Part shown: positions 1 to 11,545 of the stretch, one piece after another
How the letters are laid out: each line of letters starts with the position of its first letter
How positions within the stretch are numbered: position 1 is the first letter of the stretch
Assembly (NCBI RefSeq): GCF_028858725.1
Contig: NC_084760.1
Coordinates: forward strand, 65,167,867 to 65,231,866
DNA length: 64,000 nt
Origin: Colius striatus
Taxonomy: Eukaryota > Chordata > Aves > Coliiformes > Coliidae
Reading direction: 5' to 3'
Translations under genes and position numbers: made by a program
The notes under the pieces: generated by a model
Databases searched by the model: none
What the model was told of the DNA's origin: nothing
Seen by the model: only the letters and a program-made list of their open reading frames with translations

Positions 1-1232
1 AGACTACAGGATAATTTGTTGGAAAACTAATAGCTGTAAAAGACATTAACATAAGAGAAAAAACACCAGATATTGTGGAAAGGATGTGTCCAAATATATC
101 TGTGAGTTTCAGCACTTCCTAGGACTCAGATTTTTTTATGGCTGGTTGTCCTAGAGCAAAACAGCTAAAACCAAAAAAGTCAGAACACGTCTTTGGGTTG
201 TGTTGGACTGGATCAGTAAAATATCAGATGTTACTCTTTGCCAGGAAACCCTCATCATCAGAAAAACAAGACATCCTTTTTAAGACATTAACAATAGCAT
301 CAGTTTGTATCCCATTTTTCTATAATTATTGAGATTTTTCAGCTATTTAATCTACTGCTTCATGCTGATGGGCAGACACAGTAAGCCAGCAAACCATAGT
401 CTCTAGAAGCCTCTTTGATGGCAGCTGAAAGGCACTTTAGCATCTGGATATCACACTTTCTGCTCAGTGACTAGGCATGCAATTTTGGGGCCCATGTGTT
501 TAACAATCAGAATATACTCTGCATGGTTTCCAGCTAGAGCTCACCATTGCTCTGGGAGACATATCTGTGATTTCTGCAGTGTGGTCCAGCACCACACTGA
601 TGTCCAAGAGGAACTAAACCACCACCACTAAAGGTGGAGGAGGCCCAGACCTCCCTTTCTGAATGTTTTCAGTGGGGTAGTTGTGGGAATAACTGCACTA
701 TCACCTCTGTCTAGCCAGGAAATGATTTTATTTGATTAAATGACCTGTCTCCCATTTTAAGTCTTAAAAGATGTCATGTGTTTCTTAAATAAGGCTACAG
801 AAGGAAAACAGCCCACAGAAAGCAGGTGTATTTGACCCATCAGGATGGTTACAAAGGTGAGAAAGGTCTAGCCAGCAGATGTTGTTGGCTCATATGGAAA
901 AAAGGCTACCAGAGGTATCATCTCCAATGTGGTGGGGACGGAGGAGAGATAAATTATTTATCCTGAGTCTACCAGAGATCTGGCCTGGCCCTGCCTCCCT
1001 TTATTAGGGTCTCTCTGCTTGCTCTGAGCTACATCTGACAGTGCTCGCAGAATCAAATCTTGCTGCAATCTGTCCCCCAGATGCCTGGCCATAAGCCGCA
1101 CTCCTCTTTGGGTTGTTGGAGCCAATCCTAGGATCAGTGATGCAACATTTGCCACATTCACAGAGCACAGAAGGCAAATTACAGTCCACTCCCATCCCCA
1201 CCAGCCATAAGGCTGCAGGTCCTTGTACTCAC
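1..1232. other. SLC22A7 intron 4 (partial)
   Basis: Intron downstream of exon 4. No exon resembling the next SLC22A7 coding segment, no CR1 and no RNA gene were seen; short overlapping ORFs here look like chance. Confidence 0.7.
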
Positions 1233-1401
1233 CACAGGCAGACAATGCTCAGAAGGCAAGGTCCTGTTACGGCTACTAACAGCCAGTGCCATTCTCGTAC
1301 CAAGTATGCAGCCAGAGCCAGCAGCATGTTCCCAACACTCCAGAAGATGCTCAACAGGATCCCAGAGAAGGTACGATGCTGGATATCCACCCACTCCATC
1401 C
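1233..1401 (-). CDS. SLC22A7: SLC22A7 exon 4: TM5 and TM6
   Basis: 169 bases, from the completed Gly codon through [20 protein letters not shown] to a split Trp codon after LLSIVCL. Acceptor TTGCAG, donor GTGAGT. The EW-D--HRT motif is typical of SLC22 members. A CR1 fragment begins only about 70 bases upstream of its acceptor in the transcript. Confidence 0.93.
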
Positions 1402-4400
1402 CTGCAAGAGGGAGACAGCCTTCAGCTGGGACACACAGGTGTTCTCCAGGAAAGGTTCTGCAGGGCTTTATAACAGAATCACAGAATGGTAGGGGTTGGA
1501 AGGGACCTCTAGAGATCATCCAGCCCAACCTCCTGCTAAAGCAGGCTCTCCTTCATCAGGTCACACAGGAATGTGTCCAGGTGGGTTTGGAAACCTCCAG
1601 AGGAGACTCCACACCCTTCCTGGGCAGCCTGTGCCAGGGCTCCCTCATGGCAAAGTTTTTCCTTATGTTTAAGTGGAACTTTTTTGTGTTCCAGTTTATG
1701 TCCATTACCCTTTGTCCTGTCATGTTAGACAATAGAAACAAGGGCTGTCCCATCCTCTTGACCTCCACCTTTTAAATACTTGTGTTAATGACATCCCCCT
1801 CTGGTCTTCTCCAGGCTGAACAGTCCCAGTTCCTGCAGCCTTTCGTCATAAGGAAGATGCTCCAGTGCCCTGATCATCTTGGTGGCCCTGTGCTGGACTA
1901 TCTCCAGAAATTCTCTATCTCTCTTGAGATGGCAAGCCCAGAAGTGGACACTGTACTCCAGGGTAAAGTGAGGTAATGTCCCAGCTCTTCTCCTCCAGGA
2001 AATTCTACTGTTTGGTCAACATCTAGCACATTTAAAATGTTTATCCACAATACTTAACCTCTTGCAAAGCTTGTAAGCAACTAAAATAAAGCCTTAAACA
2101 CATAGTAAGAAACAGTGCTAAAAACACCCTGGGTGATACTTCTTTTAAAATCCCATTCAGTAGCATGGTCATCTTCACCATTCTTTTTCCCTAACCATCT
2201 TGCCTGCAGAGTTTCTCATTTCTCTGCCCACTCATTATTCCAGATAATTATGAAGATAATTAAGATAATTCCAAAGAAATGTATAAAGATGAATGGTACA
2301 AATCTATCCAAAGTGGATACTAATGCACATGTCAAGCCAGAACAGATGGTGATCTCCTTGTTTGTGTGCGTGTGAACGAAGAGCCAGTTTGCCTCCAAAG
2401 ATCTGGACATCTTGCTACAACCTCTAACAATTAGAGATGTCCCTCCCAAGCTTTCCTATGCTTTGCAGGCACTTATGACAAAAAAAAAAACCCCAATCCC
2501 AAACCACACCAGCCCTTGGGATTTGTCAGGTCTGTGTGGACTTTTCCAATATTTCTTGATTTTGGCTGTATCTGCAAAAAAACCCTGCGAATTCTTGCTG
2601 CACCTGTAACTTGCTCTTGGATATAGTGAGTCCTAAGTACGTCCCAACTGTATCTCTACAAAGTCATCTGGTGCTTTGTTTGGCACTCTGAAGTTTGGAG
2701 CTTGTTTTGATTACCTACATTTTTCAGCTTCAGTTTTGCCTAGCTCTGTAGGACTTTCCCCTCTCCCTGCCCCAGTGATTCTTTTCCCTCTACTCTTTCT
2801 AAAAGCACAAGTAGGGGACTTACAAAAGCTGTGAGCAACTTCAAGACCAGGGAGGTAGAAACACCCTGTGAATGACCTCCTGTCCTCCTCCTTCTGAAGA
2901 CACAGCCGTGCTGAATTGTCTTGATTTGAGGGATGAAAGAGAAAAGGGTCTGTGGCGTTTTATTGTAGTCCTGATGATTCTTAACAGGAATTGAGTAGCT
3001 CAGATTGCAAGTGTTAATGTTGCAACAGAAGTAGGGGTTGTTATGTTTTGACTATGTTTAGACTGTTAAAGCATTAATTGGACTAACAGGAAACTGTAGC
3101 TCTTGGATTCTTCCAAGAGGGATGTCCTTTTGTCTGCCTGTAGTGAAACTGCACACATGAGGATTTACAAACTCCTCTTCCTACTAGCTCTGCCTTGTCA
3201 GATAGACAAGTCCCTACCTACCCATTGCCTGTCAGAAGTCCTCCTGTAAACCAGGCTCTCACAAAACCCCAAATACTTACCCAAAGGCAATACAATAAGG
3301 GAGACACCGCTCAGGGCCACTCCAGTGAGGGTCCTCGTTATGACCAGCATGCTGTAGGAGACGGAGGCGGCGCTCAGCATCCCCAATATGACAGAGCACA
3401 CCAGTGACAGCAGGAGCATGGATTTCCGTCCAAACCTGCCATGAGTACAGGCTGGGTTATAATGGCTGGAAACCTGTCCCAGCAGTAGGGTTTGAAACGG
3501 GGCAAACCAGAGGCTTGAGAAGGGAAATGAAAGCGTTGCCTGCTCTGCAAAGGGTATAAGATGCAATACCCCAGAGAGAAGGAAGCAGCTCTGGATTACA
3601 GGTGTTGCTACAGTGATGTGACTCATTGACAATGCCAGCCTGCCCCATGAGTGCTCTGCATGAGGCTCTCCGATAAAAAGCACAGCACTGATCAAAACAA
3701 TCAACAGCAGCTAGGTCAGCTTGAAATCCCAAGCAGCTGGCATACCCTGATCCTGTGCCTGGCTCAGCATGCCCTTCTCCTGTGGCTCACTCAGCACCAG
3801 CCACTGACACCACTCTTGAGCAGGGGAGAGCTATGATGCTTCCATCCCAATCCTTGGAAGGAAAACAAAGATTCCAAAAGAAAATAAAAGGAATCTGATT
3901 GTCAGCCCACACGTGCAAATAGCCCCAGTGTCCTAAGGAGTCTATGAGGAATCTGCTAGAAGGTCATTCCCCAAAGGTGTTGGAAGTGGTAGAACCATCT
4001 TATCGCTGGCGCAGAGGTCCTGTGTGGACAGTGCACACACGTAATACACACAAATGCACATGTGAAAACACACACACACACAGAGAAATGTGTGTGTCTG
4101 TTTTCCTACACAACCTAGGAAAACCTAAAAATCAAAATGGAGCACAGGGGTGTCAGTCTTCTGATGAACATCAGTACTGCACGCGATGGAAACTTAGGTT
4201 CAAACTGGAGGAGTAAATTAACCCTGTCAACAGGAAATGTTTAGTCTACAGGGACTAAAGTCCTGGTCTGATTCTTACATTAGGGCTGTCTCAGTGGACA
4301 CTTGAGAAGGATGATGGTGAGAACAATTGCTCCAGAGGGAAAAAGTCATGTGCTGGGAAATGACACCACAGTAACATTCCTAAAAATGTTCATAAATGAC

Positions 4401-7400
4401 TTAATGCAGCAGCTAGTTAGCGAACCTGCTGCACAAACACTACTCGTGTCTTGGGCCCAGGCAGCTTGCTGCATCTGCTTTGATATTTAAGCAGAGCTGG
4501 TTTGCAAAAGTCATCATAATACCCCTGGGGTGGGAGTAGGAAAAACCCAGAAACGCACCAGAGCCAGATCAGCTTTCCAATAAAGTAACTGCCTAAGAAA
4601 GAAGATATGCTTTTTAAATGAAGATCTTCTTTTTCTTTAAAATACAGTAAGAAAGATATAAAACCATAACATTCCCAGCAAGGCACAAGGCAGCTATTTA
4701 TGGATCCATTACTAGGCTCTCTCAGCAAATGGATGCCACCTGCTAGGGAAACCAGAGGCGAGCTGGCAGGATTGAACTGCAGGCTACGGGGAGGCTGCTA
4801 GAAAAAAAATGCTGTTAAAATTGTCTTCAAAGGGAGAGATAGGAAAGCACAACCTCTGAAAGGTTAAATGCAGAAAGGATAATAAAGGGAGCAAACTGCA
4901 CAAGCAGAAAAATTAATTTAAAAAGCCATTTTCATAAACATCCCAATCTGGAAGTACTGCCAAAGCATCACACAGCCACTTCAGTGCAAGGATGAGGTAC
5001 AAAAGGAGTGTTTGGAAAAGAGCGGGCAATAACAGAAACAATACCTATATATATTTGCATATAGATGCTCAGAGTGAAGATTGTTGTTAAAATTAGGGTA
5101 AAAATTGTCAGTAGAGATGTTCTCGAATCCAGATGTCTGTAGAGGCTCAGAACAAACCAAACCTGATCTGTAGCAAAATGCCAGGACCAGATGGTTTTCA
5201 CCCTGCAGCACTAAGACCAAACCTCTGCATTACTGTTAGCACAGAGAAGCGGGACTTCCTCTCTGTTAGAGATGAGAAAGGCTGCTAATAGGACATCACC
5301 TTTAAGGGATCTTAGGGGAAATGTGAAGTGTGATATCTGAGGTTTAGCAGATCTGCCAAATTTACTGGCTGCGTTGTCCACGCTGCCAAGGGGTTCAAAC
5401 CCCTCCTGAGATGACCTTTAGGCTCTGTGGCCAACTTTCTTCTGTATCCTTTTTAGGTGGAGGAGAGTGAAAGGAAATCAGAACAGCACACAGTATTCAA
5501 GATGTGGGGCCACCATGCATTCACATAGTGATATGATCTGTAATTTAATATTCCTTTCCCAATGATCCTTAATTTTACATTTGCCTCCCCAGCCACTACT
5601 CATTCCTGAGTGGATGTTTGCCTACAGCTCTCTGTCATAACCCCAACTGAGCAGCTACCATCAGCTCAGAGGCCTCCACTTCTTTTCTTAATTAGAAATT
5701 ATAATTGTTTCTCTCTTTCTTTTAGATCAATCTACCCTGAAATTTTGTCTTCTGATTTTCCCATCCAATCATAGAGCTCTTTAAACTCCTCCTGCAGTTC
5801 TCCCCACTCAGATCTCATCTCTGCCAGCCTGGCCACTCAGCATCACCTCCCCACTCACTCCTTTGCCAGATAATTTTTGTACTGAAAAGCACACAGAGCA
5901 GATGTCTTTCTGTTGTCACAGCTGAACACTCACATCTCCCCTCTTCTTCCTGGGTTTTAATCATTTATTTAGTCATGAAGAGACCTTCCTTCTTATCCTA
6001 GGGCAGCTCAGTTTCTTTAGGAGCCTTTGGTAAGGAAACTTCTTGAAATCCCTGTATGCTCCCCATTCACATGCCTCTTAGTGCATTCAAGGAAATCCAA
6101 TATACTTGTAAGACATGAATCTTTTGCAAAAAAACCCCTCTTTTTTGGCTGGTGTAGATACTTGTCAGGATGCCTGAAACATAGTTTTCAAGATCTTTTT
6201 TGGAAACCAGTTTAAAACTGACTTGACACATGATACCTTTCCAGCCCTCTGCTGTGGAGGTTGTACAATGCCAACAATGTACCCATTTTTCATCCCAAAG
6301 GTCCTGTAGAGCTCTAGGATGACCAGTTCACTGGCATTCACCTGGTGCATGCCAGTGTGTATGGTCTCCATGGTGTATGTCTCTATGCCTTCTATCAACT
6401 TATTTCAAAGCTCCAACTCCCTCCCCTACAAATTCTCCCATTGTGAGCACAAACTCATTTATGTCTCACACTGCATAGAATCATAGACTCACCGAATGGC
6501 AGGGATTGGAAGGGACCTTTAGAGATCATCTAGTCCAATCCCCCTGCAGAAGCAGGTCAAACTAGATCAGGTCGCATAGGAACATGTCCAGGCAGGTCTT
6601 GAAGACCTCCAAGGAAGGAGACTCCACTGCAGCCTTTCTATTCCCAAGTGCTCCTTTTACACCTTGGTCATCTACTGGCTCTTCCCCCTCACAATCCATT
6701 TGACAAACAAATTGGTTTTTGCCCTAGCAGAGACCTTCTCTTCTGCCTGACTTTGTCCTCCTCCTTTTTGTGACTGAGTTTCTTCCCCTTCAACTGTGCT
6801 ATGAAACCATTTTAGGTACAAAGCCAAGGCACACGGTTCAAAGATCACCCTTGGGTCTTCATAAAAGGGCTCCTATGCAAAGATATGGATGTAAAAATCC
6901 CCATCTTCAACACTAAGTCTCTGAGTGCTTCATGCTGTGAAGCTGGTTGCCCTCTGCTGTGCAGTGATTTGTACACTACCATACACTAAGGCTTGTTTGC
7001 TCACAGAGGAAGGAAATGGGGAAGCAGGTTCCTGCTCAGGAAACTCAGGCATTAATAATGAATAGAGTGCAGTCAGTAGCACATCCTGATTTTGTGCCTG
7101 CACTGCTTATTCTCTGTTAGCCAGAGAGACCAGATTTAATCTTGTTTTCCTCATTGCCTGGGCTATTCCTTGAGGAATGCCTCCCTTTTACTAACAACCT
7201 CCTTTCCCTCACTTCTCTAATAATGACAGAACCAGTTCCTGCTTTCTGGAGCCTCTTTTTTTGTCATCTATATCATGCATGTGCTCTGAGCCCCTCACTT
7301 GAGTGTCCTTAACCAGTTTCCATTTAACTTAGAAGGAGCTAACTCTTTTAGCCTCTTGCTTTGGTTTTAGCCGTCTTTCTCCCTTTTTTCAGACAGTTGT

Positions 7401-10025
7401 CTTTTCTGAAACTGGTCTCTCAGACAGTGGATCTTTTTGGTTTTGACTGTTCCTGCAGCAATGCTGACCATAGCTTTGTGGTTATTGCTGCAGTGCCTCT
7501 TACTCCTAGCCAAGGCCAGAGCTGCTTCTCTGGTGGGCTGCCGACTGATCCATGGTATATATCAGTCCCAGTAGGACTTTAATCCCATTTTCATGTGAAA
7601 GGCTGGATTCTCCCTTTACAAGTGGGTTTTCTCCTTGCTCTGCCCCTCTGATTGCCTTTTGCAGGTCACAGGTTTGTGACATTCTCATCTTGAAACCGAA
7701 GCCTTGAAGGAGTAGCCTGAAAAGGGTCTAACCTGTCTGAAAGGTATCCAAACACCACGGCCCCCATTGTCACGCCGATGAAGAAGAAGGTTGCGGTTGC
7801 CTGGTTCAGTCCACGCTGCTCGCACACAAGGTCCCACTGAAACACAAGGCCAAAATGACCCTTAGTGCCCAGTTGCCTTTCACACCCCTTCCTTCTGGTA
7901 GTCAGCCGTTCTGTCTTACAATTTACATTGGCTAAATCTGATTGAGGATAGAATTCTGCACTGAGCTGTCCAGAGGACAGTGACAAAGACCTGCAAAATG
8001 TAAAGCTGTACCTTACAAAACTCAGAGGCCTCCCAGGGGCCTATCGCCAAAGTGATAGCCTCTCTGTGAATGCTTGTTGGGCATCAGAAAGCTTTGCCAG
8101 GTGCCACTCATCATGGAGAGATCCCCTTTTTCCTCTCCTGACCCTATGTTAACTGCTGTCAGCTGGTTGGGCTCTCGTCTGTCCCTGCTCCTGTCATGCT
8201 CCTGGGAGTGCCCTGGTGAGATGGGTGTTTGCAGGGGGCTGCACTGCAATGAGCTTAAGACGTGCCTCAGTCTCCATGAGGGAGATTGAGTCAACTGGAT
8301 TGATATCCAGTTACTGTTGCCCTGAGCAGTTTCCTTTGAAGTTGTCCACACAGAGAGGAAGGAGAGCTGAGGGGGAGTCAAGCCAAAGACTTGATCTCAT
8401 TGCTGACTGATTTCTTACAGAGATGTTGGCCTAGACATTTTTTTTTCCTAATTAAGTTAATGAGCATCATTTTTCTTTCTTGGAAGTGCAAATGTTGCTA
8501 ATCATTACAGAATACTGGGGCCAAGCTGCAAAGTTAATTTTCTATACGTGCAAACTTGGCAAAACTGATTTAATCATCAGCCCAGCCTCACCACATCTCT
8601 GGCAAGGCCACCGGGACCTTGAGCAACCTTTCTTGCAAGAGAGAAAAAGCCCTAGTCCCTTGAACATGTCACAAGACCACTGCACCGCAAGGCTCCATGC
8701 TTAGCATCTGTGTTGGAAAAGTAACCTCCCCCGCCTTTTCTCCCCCAAGGGTGCTTTACACCTTTCTGCCTGAAACAGTGCAGAAATCAGATGCAGACCT
8801 AGTGCACATCTGACCCTCACCTCTGAGCCTGCCAAAAATCAGGGGTGGTTGAGTGGTGGGGAGGAGGCACCAGCTCTAGGTTGAGACTTGAGCCAGCTCT
8901 CACCAAGGCAATCAGCACTATAATTTCCAACCCAGTTTTGCCCCTTTCATCTGACCAAATTGCCCCCTTCCCTAAGACCTCTGTCTGGTGAATCGGGATG
9001 CTTTTTGAGGGAGGTAAAGCATTAACACTCAGAGGTAAAGCAAAGTGGTTCAGAAGGCAAGTGGTTAATGTTTGATGGGCAGGGACCTTGGGCAGGCTCA
9101 AGGTTATGGCTGACCAGCATACTGCATCTCAGTGGGAGGCCCTTGGAGAGCATATTTGGCTTGATGGCAAGAGACACTGGTGATAAAAGAGGCAGCATAA
9201 TCTTGAGGAGAAGAGGAAGCTGGAGATCAGTGAAGAGGGGTGGCCAAGGGAATGGAAGTCACAAAGTGTGTGGAAAATCAAGAAAGCAAGTCATAGGATC
9301 CCATGAAATCTTGACAGAGTGGAAATGTGCAAATATTGTGCAGCTCATGCATGTATGTGTCTTACACCCCATCTCTCAATCACCTGCAGAAATGAACCTT
9401 CTTATAACAATAAATGTGGCTTCTAACTATCAAAGCAAGATGCTCATAATAAATAATACGTTGGCTTCTAACTCTGAGCCTCAGAAAGCTTCCCCATCCC
9501 AGGAAATCTTTTCTAAGCAAGTCATTTTCACTGGTTAAAATGCAAAGATTCCCCTCTGATTCTGTTCACCCACCTACCACCTCTCCAGGTGCTCCTCAAA
9601 ACACTGAGCTAATTTCAGTTGCAGCTAGCTCACAGGCCAGATGTTACCTGAGTGGAGATGGTGGAGGTGAACTGCGAGTGGTCATAGACCCATCCGTGCT
9701 GGCAGTGCTGGATGATGGAGTTGTTTTCTGGTTGCAGAGAGGAATTGAGCAGCAGGTGAAACTGAGGTTGGGAGAACATCTCACAGGACTTGAAAGTACC
9801 ATCAGGCTCCTGGGGGATGCTGATGAGTAGAACTTCTTCCGTTGTGAGGTTCACAAATGCCTCTTGGTGTGGAATTGCACAGTGATGAGAAGGAGTAGCA
9901 GCAAGAAAATTGTGCAGCAGGAAATGCATGGGAAGGTTGATTCTTGGGAGGCAGAGGGTAAACAAAATAAAAATTTGGAATCTGCCAAAGCCACCAATTT
10001 CCACAAAGAGATCCTCAAACTTCAT
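1233..10025 (-). CDS. SLC22A7: SLC22A7, organic anion transporter 2 (first 4 exons; 3' part outside window)
   Basis: Major facilitator of the SLC22 family that moves organic anions and small nucleobase- or cGMP-like solutes across the plasma membrane of liver and kidney cells (family knowledge). The coding segments are complement 9648-10025, 7733-7836, 3281-3435 and 1233-1401. They join in frame to 268 codons plus two bases of a Trp codon, about half of the usual 540-550 residues. Seen: first helix after a short cytosolic start, a large extracellular loop with three N-glycosylation sequons, the SLC22 signature WDLVCEQ, and the MFS loop motif GYLSDRFGRK (residues 156-165). The next exon should begin near VPESARWLL; I find no such sequence at 1-1232, so it lies to the left. 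Immediate synteny with TTBK1 supports SLC22A7 over other SLC22 members. Confidence 0.93.
1474..1975 (-). mobile_element. CR1 retrotransposon fragment (3' end, about 0.5 kb)
   Basis: The plus strand reads 'cagaatggtaggggttggaagggacct' style sequence from 1474, the reverse complement of the avian CR1 3' terminus; the remainder to about 1975 matches the CR1 ORF2 C-terminal region and 3' UTR. 5'-truncated and diverged. It lies in SLC22A7 intron 3, in the same orientation as the gene. Confidence 0.9.
3281..3435 (-). CDS. SLC22A7: SLC22A7 exon 3: TM3 and TM4
   Basis: 155 bases that complete Arg161 and continue [20 protein letters not shown], then [20 protein letters not shown], ending one base into a Gly codon. 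Acceptor GGCAG, donor GTAAGT. Two hydrophobic helices fit TM3 and TM4; FGRK finishes the MFS motif. Confidence 0.94.
4062..4097. repeat. CA/GT microsatellite
   Basis: Short run of CA repeats followed by TG repeats ('acacacacacacagagaaat gtgtgtgtctg'), a small imperfect inverted pair. In SLC22A7 intron 2. Confidence 0.8.
5461..5640 (-). mobile_element. Ancient CR1 ORF2 fragment
   Basis: The plus strand has 'aacagcacacagtattcaag atgtggggccacca', a decayed reverse complement of CR1 ORF2 coding sequence. No 3' terminus is visible, so boundaries are approximate. In SLC22A7 intron 2. Confidence 0.5.
6475..6640 (-). mobile_element. CR1 3' end fragment
   Basis: Begins 'atagaatcatagactcaccg' on the plus strand, then GGATTGGAAGGGACC and the CR1 'aggtcttgaagacctccaag' segment. 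About 165 bases, 5'-truncated, in SLC22A7 intron 2. Confidence 0.9.
7733..7836 (-). CDS. SLC22A7: SLC22A7 exon 2: SLC22 signature and TM2
   Basis: 104 bases, 34 codons plus AG of a split Arg codon, reading [20 protein letters not shown] then [14 protein letters not shown]. The acceptor is TTTCAG and the donor GTTAGA (weak at +3, but forced by the frame). It covers TM2 and the first half of the MFS D-R-x-G-R motif. Confidence 0.94.
9648..10025 (-). CDS. SLC22A7: SLC22A7 exon 1: start codon, TM1 and extracellular loop
   Basis: 126 codons from ATG at 10025 to donor GTAACA. The start is supported by the family-like opening [17 protein letters not shown] and a purine at -3. A hydrophobic helix spans about residues 16-42. 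The loop from about 43 to 126 has sequons at N59 (NLT), N94 (NSS) and N101 (NNS), and cysteines at 49, 81 and 108, as expected for the glycosylated, disulfide-bonded ectodomain of SLC22 proteins. EPDGT and [13 protein letters not shown] are conserved landmarks. No upstream coding exon is needed. Confidence 0.94.
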
Positions 10026-11040
10026 CTTTTTTTTTGTGGAGTTTGCTCATTCAGAGCAGCTATGTACCAAGGAGCAGCAACATGAGCTTGAAAAGTGGTC
10101 TCTGTCCTTGAAGCCCAACTTCCCATGGCTTTTCATACAGCCACTTTGTTGGACTTTGAGACCTTGAAAGCTTGTCAAAAGTCACAGTGAAACTCTCCAT
10201 TTGGGGTAGAGCCAAAGAAATTATCCTGTATGCACAGAATACACCCCTTCTGAGTGAAACCAGCAAAAGGCATCTTCTCTGTTTAGAGCCCTTTTCTCCT
10301 ATTCTGGTTTTTGAGGAGGAGATCCACATGAGACCAGGAGGCTGTGGGAAGAGTGCTGTGAAAGCACAGTCCTTTTTGCTGGGGGGGGCGGTGAGGGGGA
10401 GGAGGTGTACCATGCAGCATGTAAAGTGCAGCAACAAACTCTGTCTACTGTGAGCTGATCCCCAGACAGAACAATTGAACCATAAAACAGGACCTCAGGA
10501 GAAGGGGGACAACCCATTGTCCAGGGATGCCCAGGGACAACAAAGCCTGGTTGCTGTGCATCAGCTAAGTGGTTTTTATTGTGGTTTGTGTCAAGTCAGG
10601 ACCTGGGAGCAGGGAGAGAGTGAGGATGCCTAGAAGAGAAGAGGTATGAGCATCTGGATGGATGCAAACAGGGAGGTGAGCACTCCGAGGAGAAAGAGCG
10701 GGCTGTGGGTCAGGGCCACTTGCTCACCAGTGTCTTCCAAAGGATGGAGTAGGTGAAAATGTTTCCCCACAAAGTCCATTTTTCCCCCTGGGAAAGTGCT
10801 TTCCCAGGACTCATGCAAGGAAATGATGAGAGCTGTAGTGCTGGCAAGCAGAGAGGCTGTGCCTGCCCTGTTAGAAGCCATGACGTACTCCTGCAAGGTC
10901 ACAGCCACGTGCTGGTGTGCTCTGAGGACCAATGTTGACAGCCAAAGGACAGAGGGTGCAGCCTCTGACAGGGACACAAGCATTGCTGCCATCACTGCCT
11001 GGGCCTTGCACCACAGGTAAGAGCTGAGGTCAGTGGCCAA

Positions 11041-11545
11041 GTGGGGACCAGTGACAAATGCTGTTCCTCAGGGGTCAGTTTAACAGCTTTGCTGAGCCCA
11101 TGGACAGCAGAACTGAGTGCACCCCCAGCAAGTCTGCAGATGACACCAAGCTGTGAGGTGCTCTCAACACTCTGTGAGGAAGGGATGTCAGCCAGAGGGA
11201 CCTCAGCAGGCTGCAGAGGTGGGCTCATGCAAACCTCATGAAGTTCAACAAGGCCAAGTGCAAGATCCTGCAAATGGGTCGAGGCAATCCCCAGTATCAG
11301 TGCAGGCTGGGGGATGCAGGGAGTGAGAGCAGCCCTACAGAGAAGGGCTTGGAAGTGTTGGTGGATGAGCCCAACGTGACCCAGCCGTGTGTGCTCACAT
11401 CCCAAAAAGCCAACCATACCCTGGGCTGCAGCAAAGGCAGCCTGGCAGCAGGATAATGGAGGGGATTCTCACCCTCTGCCCTCCTCTCATGAGACCCCAC
11501 CTGCAGCTCTATGTCCAGCTCTGGGGACCTCAAAATAAGAAGAGT
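11041..11545 (+). mobile_element. CR1 ORF2 C-terminal fragment
   Basis: Conceptual plus-strand translation gives CR1 reverse-transcriptase C-terminal sequence (MKFNKAKCKILQMGRGNPQY at 11238, then GLEVLVDEPNVTQ and NHTLGCSKGS), with frameshifts. Dead element between the two genes, just upstream of SLC22A7. Confidence 0.88.

Larger units (their letters stand above)
1402..9647. other. SLC22A7 introns 1-3
   Basis: Intronic sequence 1402-3280, 3436-7732 and 7837-9647 around exons 2 and 3. Contains the CR1 fragments at 1474, 5461 and 6475 and a CA repeat near 4062. Nothing else recognised. Confidence 0.8.

Noticed and set aside
958..1245. ORF 958-1245 as the continuation of SLC22A7 exon 4
   Set aside because: It is read in a frame different from exon 4, crosses the GTGAGT donor and does not resemble the next transporter segment.
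5041..5110. Possible further coding exon or RNA gene in SLC22A7 intron 2
   Set aside because: A/T-rich, with no hairpin or conserved motif that I could support.
11238..11456. Plus-strand ORF beginning MKFNKAKCKILQ as a host gene
   Set aside because: It is the C-terminal part of CR1 reverse transcriptase; annotated as a dead retrotransposon.
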